A stretch of DNA of 64,000 nucleotides from Pseudonocardia sp. HH130630-07. GTDB taxonomy: Bacteria; Actinomycetota; Actinomycetes; Mycobacteriales; Pseudonocardiaceae. The position numbers and the translations under genes were made by a program. Shown one piece after another: positions 51,925 through 60,471 of this stretch (the first letter of the stretch is position 1; each line of letters begins with the position of its first letter). Where the stretch lies: contig NZ_CP013854.1 of NCBI RefSeq assembly GCF_001698125.1, positions 5,146,001-5,210,000 on the forward strand, read 5' to 3'. The notes beneath the pieces were generated by a model. That model made no database searches. It saw only the letters and a list, made by a program, of their open reading frames with translations, and was not told the DNA's origin.

Positions 51925-53085
51925 TCAGCCGCCGGTGCCGACCGGACTGCCGCCGCGCAGCACCGAGACCACCGCGAGATCGTCGTCGAGCAGGACGAGA
52001 TCGGCCCGGGCACCCGGCCGTAGGCAGCCGATGTCGTCGCGGCCCAGGGTGCGGGCCGGGGTCGCCGAGGTGCAGGCGACGGCGTGCGTGAGGCCCTCCT
52101 CGCGGGAGCCGGGATGGTTCCGGACCAGGTTGCGGAACAGGACGTCCGCCGTCGCCGTCGACCCGGCGATCGAGCCGCCGGGTACCCGGGCGACCCCGTC
52201 GGTCACCTCGACCGGCAGCGGGCCGAGACGGTAGGAGCCGTCGCCGTTGCCCGCGGCGGCCATCGCGTCGGTGACCGCGACCATCCGGCCCGGTGCGGCC
52301 CCGGCGACGATCTGCCACAGGGCGGGATGGACGTGCACGCCGTCGCAGATCAGCTCGACCACCGCGCGCGGGTCGGTCAGGAGCGCGGCGACCGGTCCGG
52401 GGTCGCGGTGGTGCAGCGGGTCCATCGCGTTGAACAGGTGGGTGCCGACCCGCGCCCCGGCGTCCAGCGCACGCCGGGTCTGGTCGTAGGTCGCCGTGGT
52501 GTGCCCGATCGCGGCCAGTGCCCCGGACCCGGCGACGGCGCCGATCGCCGCCGTTCCGCCCGGTCGTTCGGGGGCGAGCGTGACCATGCTGATCAGCCCG
52601 GTGTCCAGCAGCGGTCCGAGCTCGGCCGGGTCGGGGTCGCGCAGCAGCGCCGGGTCGTGCGCCCCGCACCGGCTCGCCGACAGCCACGGACCCTCGAGGT
52701 GCACCCCTGCGACGACACCGTCGGCGACGAGGCCGGCCAGCCCGTCCACCGCCCTGCGCAGCTCCTCCGGGGCCAGGGTGACCAGGGAGGCGAGCATGGT
52801 CGTGGTGCCGTGCGCGGCGTGCACCGCGGCGACGTGGGCGGACCCGTCGGGGTCGGCGCCGAAGGAGGCCCCGCCGCCGCCGTGGCAGTGCAGGTCGACG
52901 AAGCCGGGGACGACCACCGCGGCCGTCCGCTCCGGCTCCCGCGGCGGGGCCCCGGAGCCGGTCGCCACGACCCGGTCGCCGTCGACCGCGACCCAGCCGG
53001 GCCCGGGAGGTGCGTCGCCGGTCACCAGGGTCCCGGCGGCCACCACCCGGCTTCCGTCGGGCGGTTCGGTCACCACCGCTGCCAC
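51925..53085 (-). CDS. nagA: N-acetylglucosamine-6-phosphate deacetylase
   Basis: 386 residues of the amidohydrolase superfamily. The metal-binding start is VDLHCHGG (about 62-69). The HLEGPWLSASRCGAHD segment with its Glu, the IGHTTATY His, THLFNAMDPLHHRDPG and the catalytic Asp in VTDAMAAAG near 275 match NagA. It converts GlcNAc-6-phosphate to glucosamine-6-phosphate. The GTG start at 53085 lies inside the end of nagB (16-bp overlap). Confidence 0.92.
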   Translation of the reverse strand: MAAVVTEPPDGSRVVAAGTLVTGDAPPGPGWVAVDGDRVVATGSGAPPREPERTAAVVVPGFVDLHCHGGGGASFGADPDGSAHVAAVHAAHGTTTMLASLVTLAPEELRRAVDGLAGLVADGVVAGVHLEGPWLSASRCGAHDPALLRDPDPAELGPLLDTGLISMVTLAPERPGGTAAIGAVAGSGALAAIGHTTATYDQTRRALDAGARVGTHLFNAMDPLHHRDPGPVAALLTDPRAVVELICDGVHVHPALWQIVAGAAPGRMVAVTDAMAAAGNGDGSYRLGPLPVEVTDGVARVPGGSIAGSTATADVLFRNLVRNHPGSREEGLTHAVACTSATPARTLGRDDIGCLRPGARADLVLLDDDLAVVSVLRGGSPVGTGG

Positions 53086-53852
53086 TGCGGCTTGTTGTCG
53101 TAGGTGAAGCGGTAGTAGTCGGCGAGCGCGAGCCGGGAGGCCGCCGCCTCGTCGACGACGACGGTGGCGCGGCGGTGCAGCTGCAGCACCGAGGCCGGGA
53201 CGAACGAGGTGAGCGGACCCTCCACCGCCGCGGCGACGGCGGCGGCCTTGGCCTCTCCGTTCGCCACGAGCAGCAGCTCGCCCGCGTCGAGGATGGTGCC
53301 GAGGCCCTGGGTGATGCAGTGCGTCGGCACCTCCTCCGGGGTGGCGAAGAACCGGGCGTTGTCGGCGCGGGTGCGTTCGGCGAGGGTCTTGATCCGGGTG
53401 CGCGAGGACAGCGACGACGTCGGCTCGTTGAAGCCGATGTGCCCGTTCGTGCCGACGCCGAGGATCTGCAGGTCGATCCCGCCGGCCGCGACGATCGCGT
53501 CCTCGTAGGCGCGGGCGGCGGCGGCCAGGTCGGTGGCCCGCCCGTCCGGGACGTGCACCCGGTCGGGGGCGAAGCCGAGCGGCCCGACCACCGAGGTGGC
53601 GAGCACCTGCACGTAGGACTCGGGGTGCTCGGCGGGGATGCCGACGTACTCGTCGAGCGCGAATCCGGACGCGGCGGCGAACGAGATCTCCCCGGCGGCG
53701 GCCCGCGCTGCCAGGTCCGCGTAGACGCCCTGCGGGCTGCTGCCGGTGGCGAGACCGATCGTCGCACCCGGGTCCTCCCGCACGACGGCGGCGATCCGTG
53801 CCGCCGCGGCCGGGCCGACGTCCTCGGCCGACGGGACGATGATGATCTCCAT
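53070..53852 (-). CDS. nagB: Glucosamine-6-phosphate deaminase
   Basis: 260 residues. GLATGSSPQGVY near 33 binds phosphate, FALDEYVGI carries the catalytic Asp, and LGVGTNGHIGFNEP near 132-145 carries His and Glu. It converts glucosamine-6-phosphate to fructose-6-phosphate and ammonia. AAGGAG precedes the ATG at 53852. It is the first gene of the nagBA operon, with a palindrome about 40 bp upstream and a divergent ROK regulator. No GlcNAc transporter gene is nearby. Confidence 0.95.
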   Translation of the reverse strand: MEIIIVPSAEDVGPAAAARIAAVVREDPGATIGLATGSSPQGVYADLAARAAAGEISFAAASGFALDEYVGIPAEHPESYVQVLATSVVGPLGFAPDRVHVPDGRATDLAAAARAYEDAIVAAGGIDLQILGVGTNGHIGFNEPTSSLSSRTRIKTLAERTRADNARFFATPEEVPTHCITQGLGTILDAGELLLVANGEAKAAAVAAAVEGPLTSFVPASVLQLHRRATVVVDEAAASRLALADYYRFTYDNKPQWQRW

Positions 53853-53886
53853 GGAACTCCTTGCCCGGGTGTCTCGAACGACTTGT

Positions 53887-53901
53887 GTTTGAATGTCAAA
53901 C
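53887..53901. promoter_or_regulatory. Perfect palindrome between nagB and the ROK regulator, probable operator
   Basis: GTTTGA-ATG-TCAAAC has 6-bp perfect arms around 3 nt in an A+T-rich pocket of the 123-bp divergent gap. It is the obvious target for the ROK regulator encoded at 53976. Confidence 0.65.
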
Positions 53902-53962
53902 TCTAACAGGCGATTCTCGAATCCACCTGTGCGTCGCTCGACCTCCACGACCGTCGAGTGGT

Positions 53963-53968
53963 TACGCT
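53963..53968 (+). promoter_or_regulatory. -10 element of leaderless ROK gene
   Basis: TACGCT lies 7 nt before the ATG at 53976, without a ribosome-binding site. Confidence 0.5.
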
Positions 53969-53975
53969 CGGTGCC

Positions 53976-55172
53976 ATGACCACGACGGCATCGCCGCTGC
54001 GGGGTGCCGTCGACACCTCGCCCGGTGCGATCTTCCACCTCGTCCGGAGCGGGCTCGCGGCGAGCAGACGGGACATCGCCCGCTGGTCCGGTCTCGCACC
54101 GTCGACGGTCTCGTTGCGGGTGGAGAGCCTGGTCCGGGCCGGTCTGCTCCAGGAGTCCGGGGCCCCGGGGCGCCGCACCGGCCGCACCCCCCGCACGCTG
54201 CAGGTCCGGGCGGACGGCCCGCTGGTCGCGTCGGTGGTGCTCGGTCCGTCCGGGGCGGAGCTGGTGCTGGCCGACCTCCGGGGACGGACCCGGGCCACCG
54301 ACCGGATCGACATCGACGTCGGCCGGGGCCCGGACGCCGTGCTCCCCGAGCTCCGGTCGCACGCCGGCCGGGTCGCGGGCACGGTGGCCGACTCCGCGGG
54401 CGAGCTGGCCGGATGGGCCGTCGGCCTGCCGGCCCCGGTCGACGCGGAACGACGGACGGTGTCGGCGTCGGCGCAGCTGCCCGGCTGGGAGCGGGCCGAT
54501 CTCGTCGCGCTGATGGGGCACAGCACCCCGACGCCCACGATCCTGGAGAACGACGCCAACCTGCTGGCGGTCGCCGAGCACGAACACACCCCGGCGCCGG
54601 TCCGGCACCTGATCGCGGTCAAGCTCGGCGAGCGGATCGGCGCCGGCATCGTCGCCGCCGACCGGTTGTTCACCGGCGCGCGCGGGGCGGCCGGGGAGAT
54701 CGGCCACTCGGCGACCGGCGCACCGTCGGTGATCGGGTGCGCCTGCGCGGTCCCGGGCTGCCTGGAGTCGGTGGCCAGCGGACGGGCCCTGGTGACCCGC
54801 CTGCAACGCGACGGCCACGACGTCGGCTCGGTGGCGGACCTGGCGGCGGCGGCCGGTGCGGAGGACCCGCACGCGGTCGCCGCCCTCCGGACCGCCGGCG
54901 GACTCGTCGGCGAGCGGCTCGCCGAGTTCGTGAACTTCTTCAACCCGGAGCTGGTCGTGCTGGGCGGGGGCCTCGCCGAGGTCGGGGTCTACGTGGGCGC
55001 CGTCCGGGCCGAGATGTTCCGCGCCTGCCTGCCGATCGTGGCCGGATCGGTGGAGCTGACCGTCTCCCGGGTCGGCCGGTCGGCCGAGGCGGTGGGCGGT
55101 GTCCGGCTGATCCTCGACCGCATCCTCGGCGTCGGGGCGGTCAACGAGCTGGTGTCCGCGTCGGACGGGTGA
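53976..55172 (+). CDS. ROK-family transcriptional regulator (NagC-like)
   Basis: 398 residues. The N-terminal MarR-like helix-turn-helix (RRDIARWSGLAPSTVSLRVESLVRAGLL, about 32-60) precedes an ROK domain with LENDANLLAVAEHE near 190 and GAAGEIGHSATG near 235. The ROK zinc signature reads CACAVPGCLE, with the Cys set kept. NagC-type regulators release DNA on binding GlcNAc-6-phosphate. It is divergent from nagBA across a palindrome. ATG at 53976 is chosen because TACGCT lies 7 nt before it. Confidence 0.88.
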   Translation: MTTTASPLRGAVDTSPGAIFHLVRSGLAASRRDIARWSGLAPSTVSLRVESLVRAGLLQESGAPGRRTGRTPRTLQVRADGPLVASVVLGPSGAELVLADLRGRTRATDRIDIDVGRGPDAVLPELRSHAGRVAGTVADSAGELAGWAVGLPAPVDAERRTVSASAQLPGWERADLVALMGHSTPTPTILENDANLLAVAEHEHTPAPVRHLIAVKLGERIGAGIVAADRLFTGARGAAGEIGHSATGAPSVIGCACAVPGCLESVASGRALVTRLQRDGHDVGSVADLAAAAGAEDPHAVAALRTAGGLVGERLAEFVNFFNPELVVLGGGLAEVGVYVGAVRAEMFRACLPIVAGSVELTVSRVGRSAEAVGGVRLILDRILGVGAVNELVSASDG

Positions 55173-55181
55173 CGCGCCGCC

Positions 55182-56339
55182 TCAACCGGCCGCCGGCCGG
55201 TGGTGGTCGCGGGCGATCCGGGCCCCGATCCGGCGCAGCAGGTCCGCCGCCCCGCCGATCGCCGCCGCCCGGTCCGCCACCAGGTCGGTGAGACCGTACG
55301 CGGCGGCGAACCCGGCCTCGGAGACCTCCGCCGGGGACAGCGCCACCTCCCCGGCGACGGCGACGACCGGCACCCCCGCGGCCCGGGCCGCGGCGGCCAC
55401 ACCGGCCGGAGCCTTGCCGTGCCGGGTCTGGGCGTCGAGGCGGCCCTCACCGGTGACGACCAGCCCGGCCCCGGCGAGCGCGTCGTGGAACCCGGTCAGT
55501 TCCAGCACGGTGCCGACCCCGGGGCGCAACCGGGCCCCGAACAGGGCCGTCAGCCCGATGCCCGCCCCGCCGGCCGCCCCGGCGCCGGTACCCGCCGCCA
55601 GCGCCGAGGGAGCGGTACCGGCCGCGACGGCCAGCACCTCGGCCCAGTGGGCCAGCGCCGCGTCGAGCAGGGCGACCTGCTCCGGATCCGCTCCCTTCTG
55701 CGGGCCGTAGACCGCGGCCGCGCCGGCCGGGCCGGTCAGCGGGTTGTCGACGTCGGCGGCTAGGACGATCCGCACCGGCGAGCGGGAGCCCGGCCGCAGC
55801 CGGGGATGCAGGCCGGTCAGATCCAGTCGCCGGGCCGCGGCCAGGTGGCCGCCGCCGGGCGGCAGGTCGCGACCCTCGGCGTCGAGGATCCGGGCGCCGA
55901 GGCCGCGCAGGACGCCCGCCCCGCCGTCGGTGGTGGCACTGCCGCCGAGCCCGAGCACGATCTCCTCCGCCCCGGCGTCCACGGCGTGGGCGAGCACGGT
56001 GCCGAGCCCCTCGGTCCCGGCGTCGAGGGGCGCCGGGACGCCGCCGGGCAGCAGGCCCAGCCCGGCCGTCGCCGCCAGTTCCACGAGCGCCACCGGGCCG
56101 CGGCGCGCGTAGGTCGCCCGCAGCCCGGCCCCGGTGGGCCCGGACGCGGCCACGACGACCGGCGACCAGCCGGCCGCGAGCGCGGCGTCGACCGTGCCCT
56201 CGCCGCCGTCGGCGATCGGGCAGCACCGCAGGGGTGCGCCCGGCGCGGTGTCCCGGACGCCCGCGGCGAGGGCGGCGGCGACCCCGGCCGCGTCCAGCGA
56301 GCCCTTGAACGAGTCCGGGGCCAGCAGGATCGGGCTCAT
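55182..56339 (-). CDS. glxK: Glycerate 2-kinase (GarK/GlxK family)
   Basis: 385 residues. The N-terminus LLAPDSFKGSLDAAGVA, CPIADGGEGTVDAAL near 42, LGLGGSATTDGGAGVLRGLGAR near 128 and VVTGEGRLDAQTRHGKAP near 290 are the signatures of glycerate kinase type 1. It phosphorylates glycerate made by GlxR and links the glyoxylate route to glycolysis. The ATG at 56339 overlaps the gcl stop (ATGA). It is the last gene of the minus-strand operon and is convergent with the ROK gene. Confidence 0.93.
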   Translation of the reverse strand: MSPILLAPDSFKGSLDAAGVAAALAAGVRDTAPGAPLRCCPIADGGEGTVDAALAAGWSPVVVAASGPTGAGLRATYARRGPVALVELAATAGLGLLPGGVPAPLDAGTEGLGTVLAHAVDAGAEEIVLGLGGSATTDGGAGVLRGLGARILDAEGRDLPPGGGHLAAARRLDLTGLHPRLRPGSRSPVRIVLAADVDNPLTGPAGAAAVYGPQKGADPEQVALLDAALAHWAEVLAVAAGTAPSALAAGTGAGAAGGAGIGLTALFGARLRPGVGTVLELTGFHDALAGAGLVVTGEGRLDAQTRHGKAPAGVAAAARAAGVPVVAVAGEVALSPAEVSEAGFAAAYGLTDLVADRAAAIGGAADLLRRIGARIARDHHRPAAG

Positions 56340-58150
56340 CGCCGGTGCGCGACGGCCGTCGGGGCGTCCTCCGGGGTGGTCGCGAGGTCCTCGAACTCGG
56401 TGACCGCGTCGATCTCGGCCGCGCCCATCGCGATGTTCGTGACCCGCTCCAGAACGACCTCGACGACGACCGGCACCTTGTGCTCACGGGCCAGCCCGGT
56501 CGCCCGGCGCAGCGTCGACTCCAGCAGCTCCGGGTCGGTGACCCGCAGCCCGACGCAGCCCAGCCCCTCTGCGACCCGGACGTGGTCGACGCCGTAGCCC
56601 TTCGGCAGCCCGGTGACCTCCTCGTCGGCGTGCATGTTGTCGAAGCCCAGCTGCACCTCGAAGTCCATCTCGAACGCCCGCTGGGCCTGCCGGATCAGCC
56701 CGAGGTAGGAGTTGTTGACCACGACGTGCACGTACGGGACACCGAACTGCGCCCCGACCGCCAGCTCCTCCAGCATGAACTGGAAGTCGTAGTCGCCGGA
56801 GAGTGCGACCACCGGCGTCGACGGGTCGGCGACGGCCGCACCCAGGGCGGCCGGGATGGTCCAGCCGAGCGGGCCGGCCTGCCCGCAGTTCACCCAGTGC
56901 CGGGGCCGGTAGACGTGCAGGAACTGGGCGGCGGCGATCTGGGACAGCCCGATCGTCGTCACGTAGCGGGTCTCCGGGCCGAACACCCGGTTCATCTCCT
57001 CGTACACCCGCTGCGGCTTGATCGGGATCTCGGTGAAGTGGGTGCGGCGCAGCATGGTCGAGCGCCGATCCCGGCACTGTCCGGCCCACTCCGACCGGTC
57101 CGGCAGGGTCCCGGCGTCGCGCCGGCGCCGGGCCTCGTCGAGCAGCACCCGCAGCGCCGCCCCGGCGTCGGAGACGACGCCGTAGTCCGGCGCGAACACC
57201 CGTCCGATCTGGGTCGGTTCGATGTCGACGTGCGCGAAGCGCCGCCCGCGCCGGTAGGTGTCGAGGCCGCCGGTGTGCCGGTTCGCCCACCGGTTGCCGA
57301 TGCCGAGCACGACGTCGGAGGCCAGGAAGCTCGCGTTGCCGTAGCGGTGCGCGGTCTGCAGACCGACCATGCCGGCCGACAACGGGTGGTCGTCGGGGAT
57401 GGTGCCCCAGCCCATCAGGGTCGGCACCACCGGGACGCCGAGGATCTCCGCCAGCTCGACCAGCTCGGCGCTCGCGTCGGCGTTGACGATCCCGCCGCCC
57501 GCGACGATCAGCGGCCGCTCACCGGTGGCGAGCAGGTCGAGGATCCGGGCCGCCTGCGCCGGGGTCGCCGCCGGGCGGTGCACCGGCAGCGGGGTGTAGG
57601 TGTCCGGGTCGAACTCGATCTCGGTCTGCTGCACGTCGACCGGCAGGTCGATGAGCACCGGTCCGGGCCGCCCCGAGCGCATGAGGTGGAACGCCTGCGC
57701 GAACGCGCCGGGCACCTGCGCGGCCTCCAGCACGGTCATCGCCATCTTCGTGACCGGCGCGGCGATCGCGGTGATGTCGACGGCCTGGAAGTCCTCCTTG
57801 TGCAGCCGGGCCACCGGCGCCTGGCCGGTGATGGCGAGGATCGGGATCGAGTCCGCGGCCGCGGAGTACAACCCGGTGATCATGTCGGTACCGGCCGGCC
57901 CGGACGTCCCGATGCAGACGCCGATGTTGCCCGGCCCGGACCGGGTGTAGCCCTCGGCCATGTGCGCGGCGCCCTCGACGTGCCGGGCCAGCACGTGCCG
58001 GATGCCCGCGCCCGCCGGGCCGTCGGCGCTGCGGGCTCGCATCGCCGAGTAGAACGGATTGATCGCCGCCCCGGGGACGCCGAAGGCCTGGGTCGCGCCC
58101 TCGATCTCCAGGATCCGCACGGCCGCGTCCACGGCCCGCATGCGGGTCAC
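56336..58150 (-). CDS. gcl: Glyoxylate carboligase (tartronate-semialdehyde synthase)
   Basis: 604 residues, ThDP-dependent. MRAVDAAVRILEIEGATQAFGVPGAAINPFY starts the Pyr domain in outline; the Val in FGVPGAA stands where most ThDP enzymes have the catalytic Glu, which is characteristic of Gcl. GTSGPAGTDMITGLYSA and the ThDP/Mg motif GDYDFQFMLEELAVG (about 463-477) with its NNSYLG follow. It joins two glyoxylate molecules to tartronate semialdehyde and CO2. GTG at 58150 overlaps the glxR stop and gives the same start spacing (three residues before MRAVDAA) as the E. coli enzyme; ATG at 58141 is an alternative. Confidence 0.95.
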   Translation of the reverse strand: MTRMRAVDAAVRILEIEGATQAFGVPGAAINPFYSAMRARSADGPAGAGIRHVLARHVEGAAHMAEGYTRSGPGNIGVCIGTSGPAGTDMITGLYSAAADSIPILAITGQAPVARLHKEDFQAVDITAIAAPVTKMAMTVLEAAQVPGAFAQAFHLMRSGRPGPVLIDLPVDVQQTEIEFDPDTYTPLPVHRPAATPAQAARILDLLATGERPLIVAGGGIVNADASAELVELAEILGVPVVPTLMGWGTIPDDHPLSAGMVGLQTAHRYGNASFLASDVVLGIGNRWANRHTGGLDTYRRGRRFAHVDIEPTQIGRVFAPDYGVVSDAGAALRVLLDEARRRRDAGTLPDRSEWAGQCRDRRSTMLRRTHFTEIPIKPQRVYEEMNRVFGPETRYVTTIGLSQIAAAQFLHVYRPRHWVNCGQAGPLGWTIPAALGAAVADPSTPVVALSGDYDFQFMLEELAVGAQFGVPYVHVVVNNSYLGLIRQAQRAFEMDFEVQLGFDNMHADEEVTGLPKGYGVDHVRVAEGLGCVGLRVTDPELLESTLRRATGLAREHKVPVVVEVVLERVTNIAMGAAEIDAVTEFEDLATTPEDAPTAVAHRR

Positions 58151-59037
58151 TGCGCCGCCCCGTTCAGGCGCGCGATGGTGCGGTGCAGGGCGGAGTGGTC
58201 CAGGTCGCCGTCGCCGGCGGCCCGGGTCGCGGCGACGAGCTGGGCGACCAGCGCGGCGACCGGCGTGACCACCCCGGCGTTGCGCGAGGACTCGGACACG
58301 ATGCCCATGTCCTTGTGGTGCAGGTCGATCCGGAAGCCCGGTGTGTAGTCGGCGTCGAGCATCTTCTGGGCCTTCTGGTTCAGCACCGCCGAGCCGGCGA
58401 GTCCGCCGCCGAGCACCTCGACGGCGGCCGGCAGGTCGGCGCCGTGTGCTTCGAGGAAGACGAGTGCTTCGGCGAGCAGGGCGATGTTTCCGGCGACGAT
58501 GAGCTGGTTGGCGGCTTTCACGGTCTGCCCGGCACCCGACGGTCCGACGTGGACGACGGTCTTGCCGACGATGTCGAGGAGGGGCCGGGCTTCGGTGACG
58601 TCGTCGTGGTGGCCGCCGACCATGATCGACAGGGTGGCGTTCTCGGCGCCGGTCTGTCCGCCGGAGACGGGGGCGTCGATCATCCGCAGGCCGTGTTCGG
58701 CGGCCCGGGTGGCGAGGTCTTTGGCGACGTCGGGGCGGATGGTGGAGAAGTCGATGATCAGGGTGCCGGGCTTGGCGACGTCCAGGATGCCGTCGGTGAG
58801 GACGGTCTCGACGTCGGGGGAGTCGGGCAGCATGAGGGCGATGACGTCGGCGTTCTCGGCGGCTTCGGCGACGGACCCGGCGGCGCGCCCGCCGGCGTCG
58901 ACGAGGGGTCGGGTCTTCTCGGGGCTGCGGTTGAACCCGGTGACGTCGTGTCCGGCGGTGAGGAGGTGGCGGGCCATCGGCCCACCCATGATGCCGAGCC
59001 CGACGAAGGCGATCGATCGGCTGACGGGACTGCTCAT
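58147..59037 (-). CDS. glxR: 2-Hydroxy-3-oxopropionate (tartronate semialdehyde) reductase, copy 2
   Basis: 296 residues. Protein and DNA match copy 1 through the central 236 residues; only the first 9 and last 55 or so residues differ (here VSESSRNAGVVTPVAAL, copy 1 VADAARAAGVVTPVGAL). The active-site features are as in copy 1. It reduces the product of Gcl to glycerate. The stop overlaps gcl and the start overlaps the isomerase stop (ATGA), so it is fixed in the glyoxylate operon. Confidence 0.93.
   Translation of the reverse strand: MSSPVSRSIAFVGLGIMGGPMARHLLTAGHDVTGFNRSPEKTRPLVDAGGRAAGSVAEAAENADVIALMLPDSPDVETVLTDGILDVAKPGTLIIDFSTIRPDVAKDLATRAAEHGLRMIDAPVSGGQTGAENATLSIMVGGHHDDVTEARPLLDIVGKTVVHVGPSGAGQTVKAANQLIVAGNIALLAEALVFLEAHGADLPAAVEVLGGGLAGSAVLNQKAQKMLDADYTPGFRIDLHHKDMGIVSESSRNAGVVTPVAALVAQLVAATRAAGDGDLDHSALHRTIARLNGAAQ
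58301..59008 (-). repeat. 708-bp duplicated block, copy 2
   Basis: Same as 41390-42097 and in the same orientation, 16,911 bp away. It has an A-ending codon excess (GAA, GCA) compared with the rest of the operon. Confidence 0.85.
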
Positions 59038-59855
59038 GCGCGTGCTCCCTGAGGGTGGGCGAGCCAGGCGAACGGCTCGGCGGTGGCGGGCTTGTACTCC
59101 AGGCTGATCCGGCCGCGGTAGCCGGCGGCGTGCACCTGCTCGACGAGGGCGCCGATCGGCAGCTCGCCGGTACCCGGCTCGCCGCGACCCGGGGCGTCGG
59201 CGATCTGCACGTGCCCGATCCGCGCGGCGTGCCGGGTGATCGCGGCCGCCGGATCGTCGCCGTTGACCGCGAGGTGGTAGACGTCGAGCAGCAGCGCGAC
59301 GTCGCCGGACCCGACCCGGTCCAGCACCGTGACGGCGTCGTCGGCGGTGCGGATGGGGTAGGCGTCGACGCCGCTGACCGGTTCCAGCAGCGCGACCGCC
59401 CCGATCCCGGCGGCCGCCCGACCGGCGAGCGCGAGGTTGGTCGCGGCCAGCTCGTCCTGGGCCTCGGGGGCGAGGCCGGGCATCCGGTTGCCGTAGAGGG
59501 CGTTGAAGCCGGTGGTGCCGAGCCGGGCGCCGATCTCGACGGCGACCTCGACGTTCTCGGCGAACGCCGCGGCCCGTGCGGGGTCGGACAGGATGCCGCG
59601 GTCACCGCCCGGCATGTCCCCGGCGTCGAAGTTCAGGCCGGAGAGCACGACCCCGGCGTCGGCGACGGCGGAGACGAAGTCCTCGACCTCTCGGTCCGAC
59701 GGCACCGGGCCGTCGAACGGCCACCAGAACTCGACGGCGTCGAACCCGGCGGCGGCCGCCGCGGCGGGCCGGTCGAGCAGTGGCAGGTCACCGAAGACGA
59801 TCGAGCAGTTCACCGTCGTCGGCAGGGGGAGGGACAGGGGCTGGGGGATCGGCAC
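59034..59855 (-). CDS. hyi: Hydroxypyruvate isomerase, copy 2
   Basis: 273 residues. It has the same family motifs as copy 1: TVNCSIVFGDLPLL, FDAVEFWWPFDGPVPSD, LLEPVSGVDAYPI and HVQIADAPGRGEPG. GTG at 59855 is chosen because AAGGAGG lies 5 nt upstream. It heads the hyi-glxR-gcl-glxK operon of glyoxylate use. The DNA differs from copy 1 at many positions, unlike the glxR pair. Confidence 0.9.
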   Translation of the reverse strand: MPIPQPLSLPLPTTVNCSIVFGDLPLLDRPAAAAAAGFDAVEFWWPFDGPVPSDREVEDFVSAVADAGVVLSGLNFDAGDMPGGDRGILSDPARAAAFAENVEVAVEIGARLGTTGFNALYGNRMPGLAPEAQDELAATNLALAGRAAAGIGAVALLEPVSGVDAYPIRTADDAVTVLDRVGSGDVALLLDVYHLAVNGDDPAAAITRHAARIGHVQIADAPGRGEPGTGELPIGALVEQVHAAGYRGRISLEYKPATAEPFAWLAHPQGARA

Positions 59856-59881
59856 TACGGCCTCCTTCGGGTGCGGGCGGG

Positions 59882-60274
59882 TCAGGCGGGATCGGGCAGG
59901 CCGCGGTAGGCCCGCCAGCCGCCGTGCCCGGTGATGTCGGTCAGCTCGCCGGCCTGGTTCTCCAGGACGCCGGGACGCAGGCCGACGGCGAGGACGTCGC
60001 GGCCGTCGTCCAGCTCGATCACGGTGAGCTCGAGCTCCGGCGGCTCGTCGGGCAGGAAGTCGGTGCGGATCGCCGACAGCGGCACGTCGTAGATCTCCCC
60101 GGCCAGCGGGGTGCCGCCGGAGGCGTCCTCCACCAGCGCCGGGAACCGGTCGCCCACGGAGTACATGCGGTAGTGCGGTGCGGTCCGTACGGACCCGAGG
60201 AACGGGTGGGCGGACACGTTGTGGTGCAGCCGCCCGCCGCGCATCGCATCGCCGGAGCAGAAGAGTGCGGTCAC
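59882..60274 (-). CDS. Allophanate-hydrolase C-domain-like (gamma-glutamylcyclotransferase-fold) protein
   Basis: 130 residues. VTALFCSGDAMRGGRLHHNV, then the VGDRFPAL segment and GGTPLAGEIYDVPLSAI, resemble the small C-terminal domain of allophanate hydrolase (AtzF/DUR1 type), here as a stand-alone protein. That domain decarboxylates the N-carboxycarbamate made by the amidase. GTG at 60274 has GGGAGG 6 nt upstream; an upstream in-frame GTG at 60298 lacks one. It lies between the divergent allantoin permease promoter and the hyi gene, so a role in ureide nitrogen release is likely but unproven. Confidence 0.65.
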   Translation of the reverse strand: MTALFCSGDAMRGGRLHHNVSAHPFLGSVRTAPHYRMYSVGDRFPALVEDASGGTPLAGEIYDVPLSAIRTDFLPDEPPELELTVIELDDGRDVLAVGLRPGVLENQAGELTDITGHGGWRAYRGLPDPA

Positions 60275-60300
60275 CGGGACCTCCCGAGCAAGTTTCACGA

Positions 60301-60320
60301 TACGGAATAACGTTTCCGTA
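60301..60320. promoter_or_regulatory. Inverted repeat in the divergent allantoin promoter region
   Basis: TACGGAA and TTCCGTA are perfect 7-bp arms around TAACGT. It sits just upstream of the minus-strand gene. Further TTCCG and CGGAA half-sites lie near 60416 and 60451, on the permease side, and may bind the same regulator. Confidence 0.5.
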
Positions 60321-60384
60321 GTGCGACGAGAATCGCAGCACGGCCGTTCGAGGCTGTCAAGCGTCGGCGCTCCGGCGCGACCCC

Positions 60385-60414
60385 TTGACGCGGTCGCGAT
60401 CGCCGTCCTAGCTT
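60385..60414 (+). promoter_or_regulatory. Promoter of the permease-racemase-allantoinase operon
   Basis: TTGACG (60385-60390), an 18-nt spacer and TAGCTT (60409-60414). The permease ATG lies 58 bp downstream, preceded by GAAGAGG. Confidence 0.45.
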
Positions 60415-60471
60415 TATTCCGCCAGACAAGAGAACGGTTTCGTATCGCGGAACCAGCGAAGAGGTGGCCCG

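Noticed and set aside
56336..59605. A 1089-codon frame that appears to extend gcl upstream
   Set aside because: The part above 58150 overlaps glxR and hyi in another frame and is repetitive Arg/Pro sequence; the gcl start matches the E. coli spacing.
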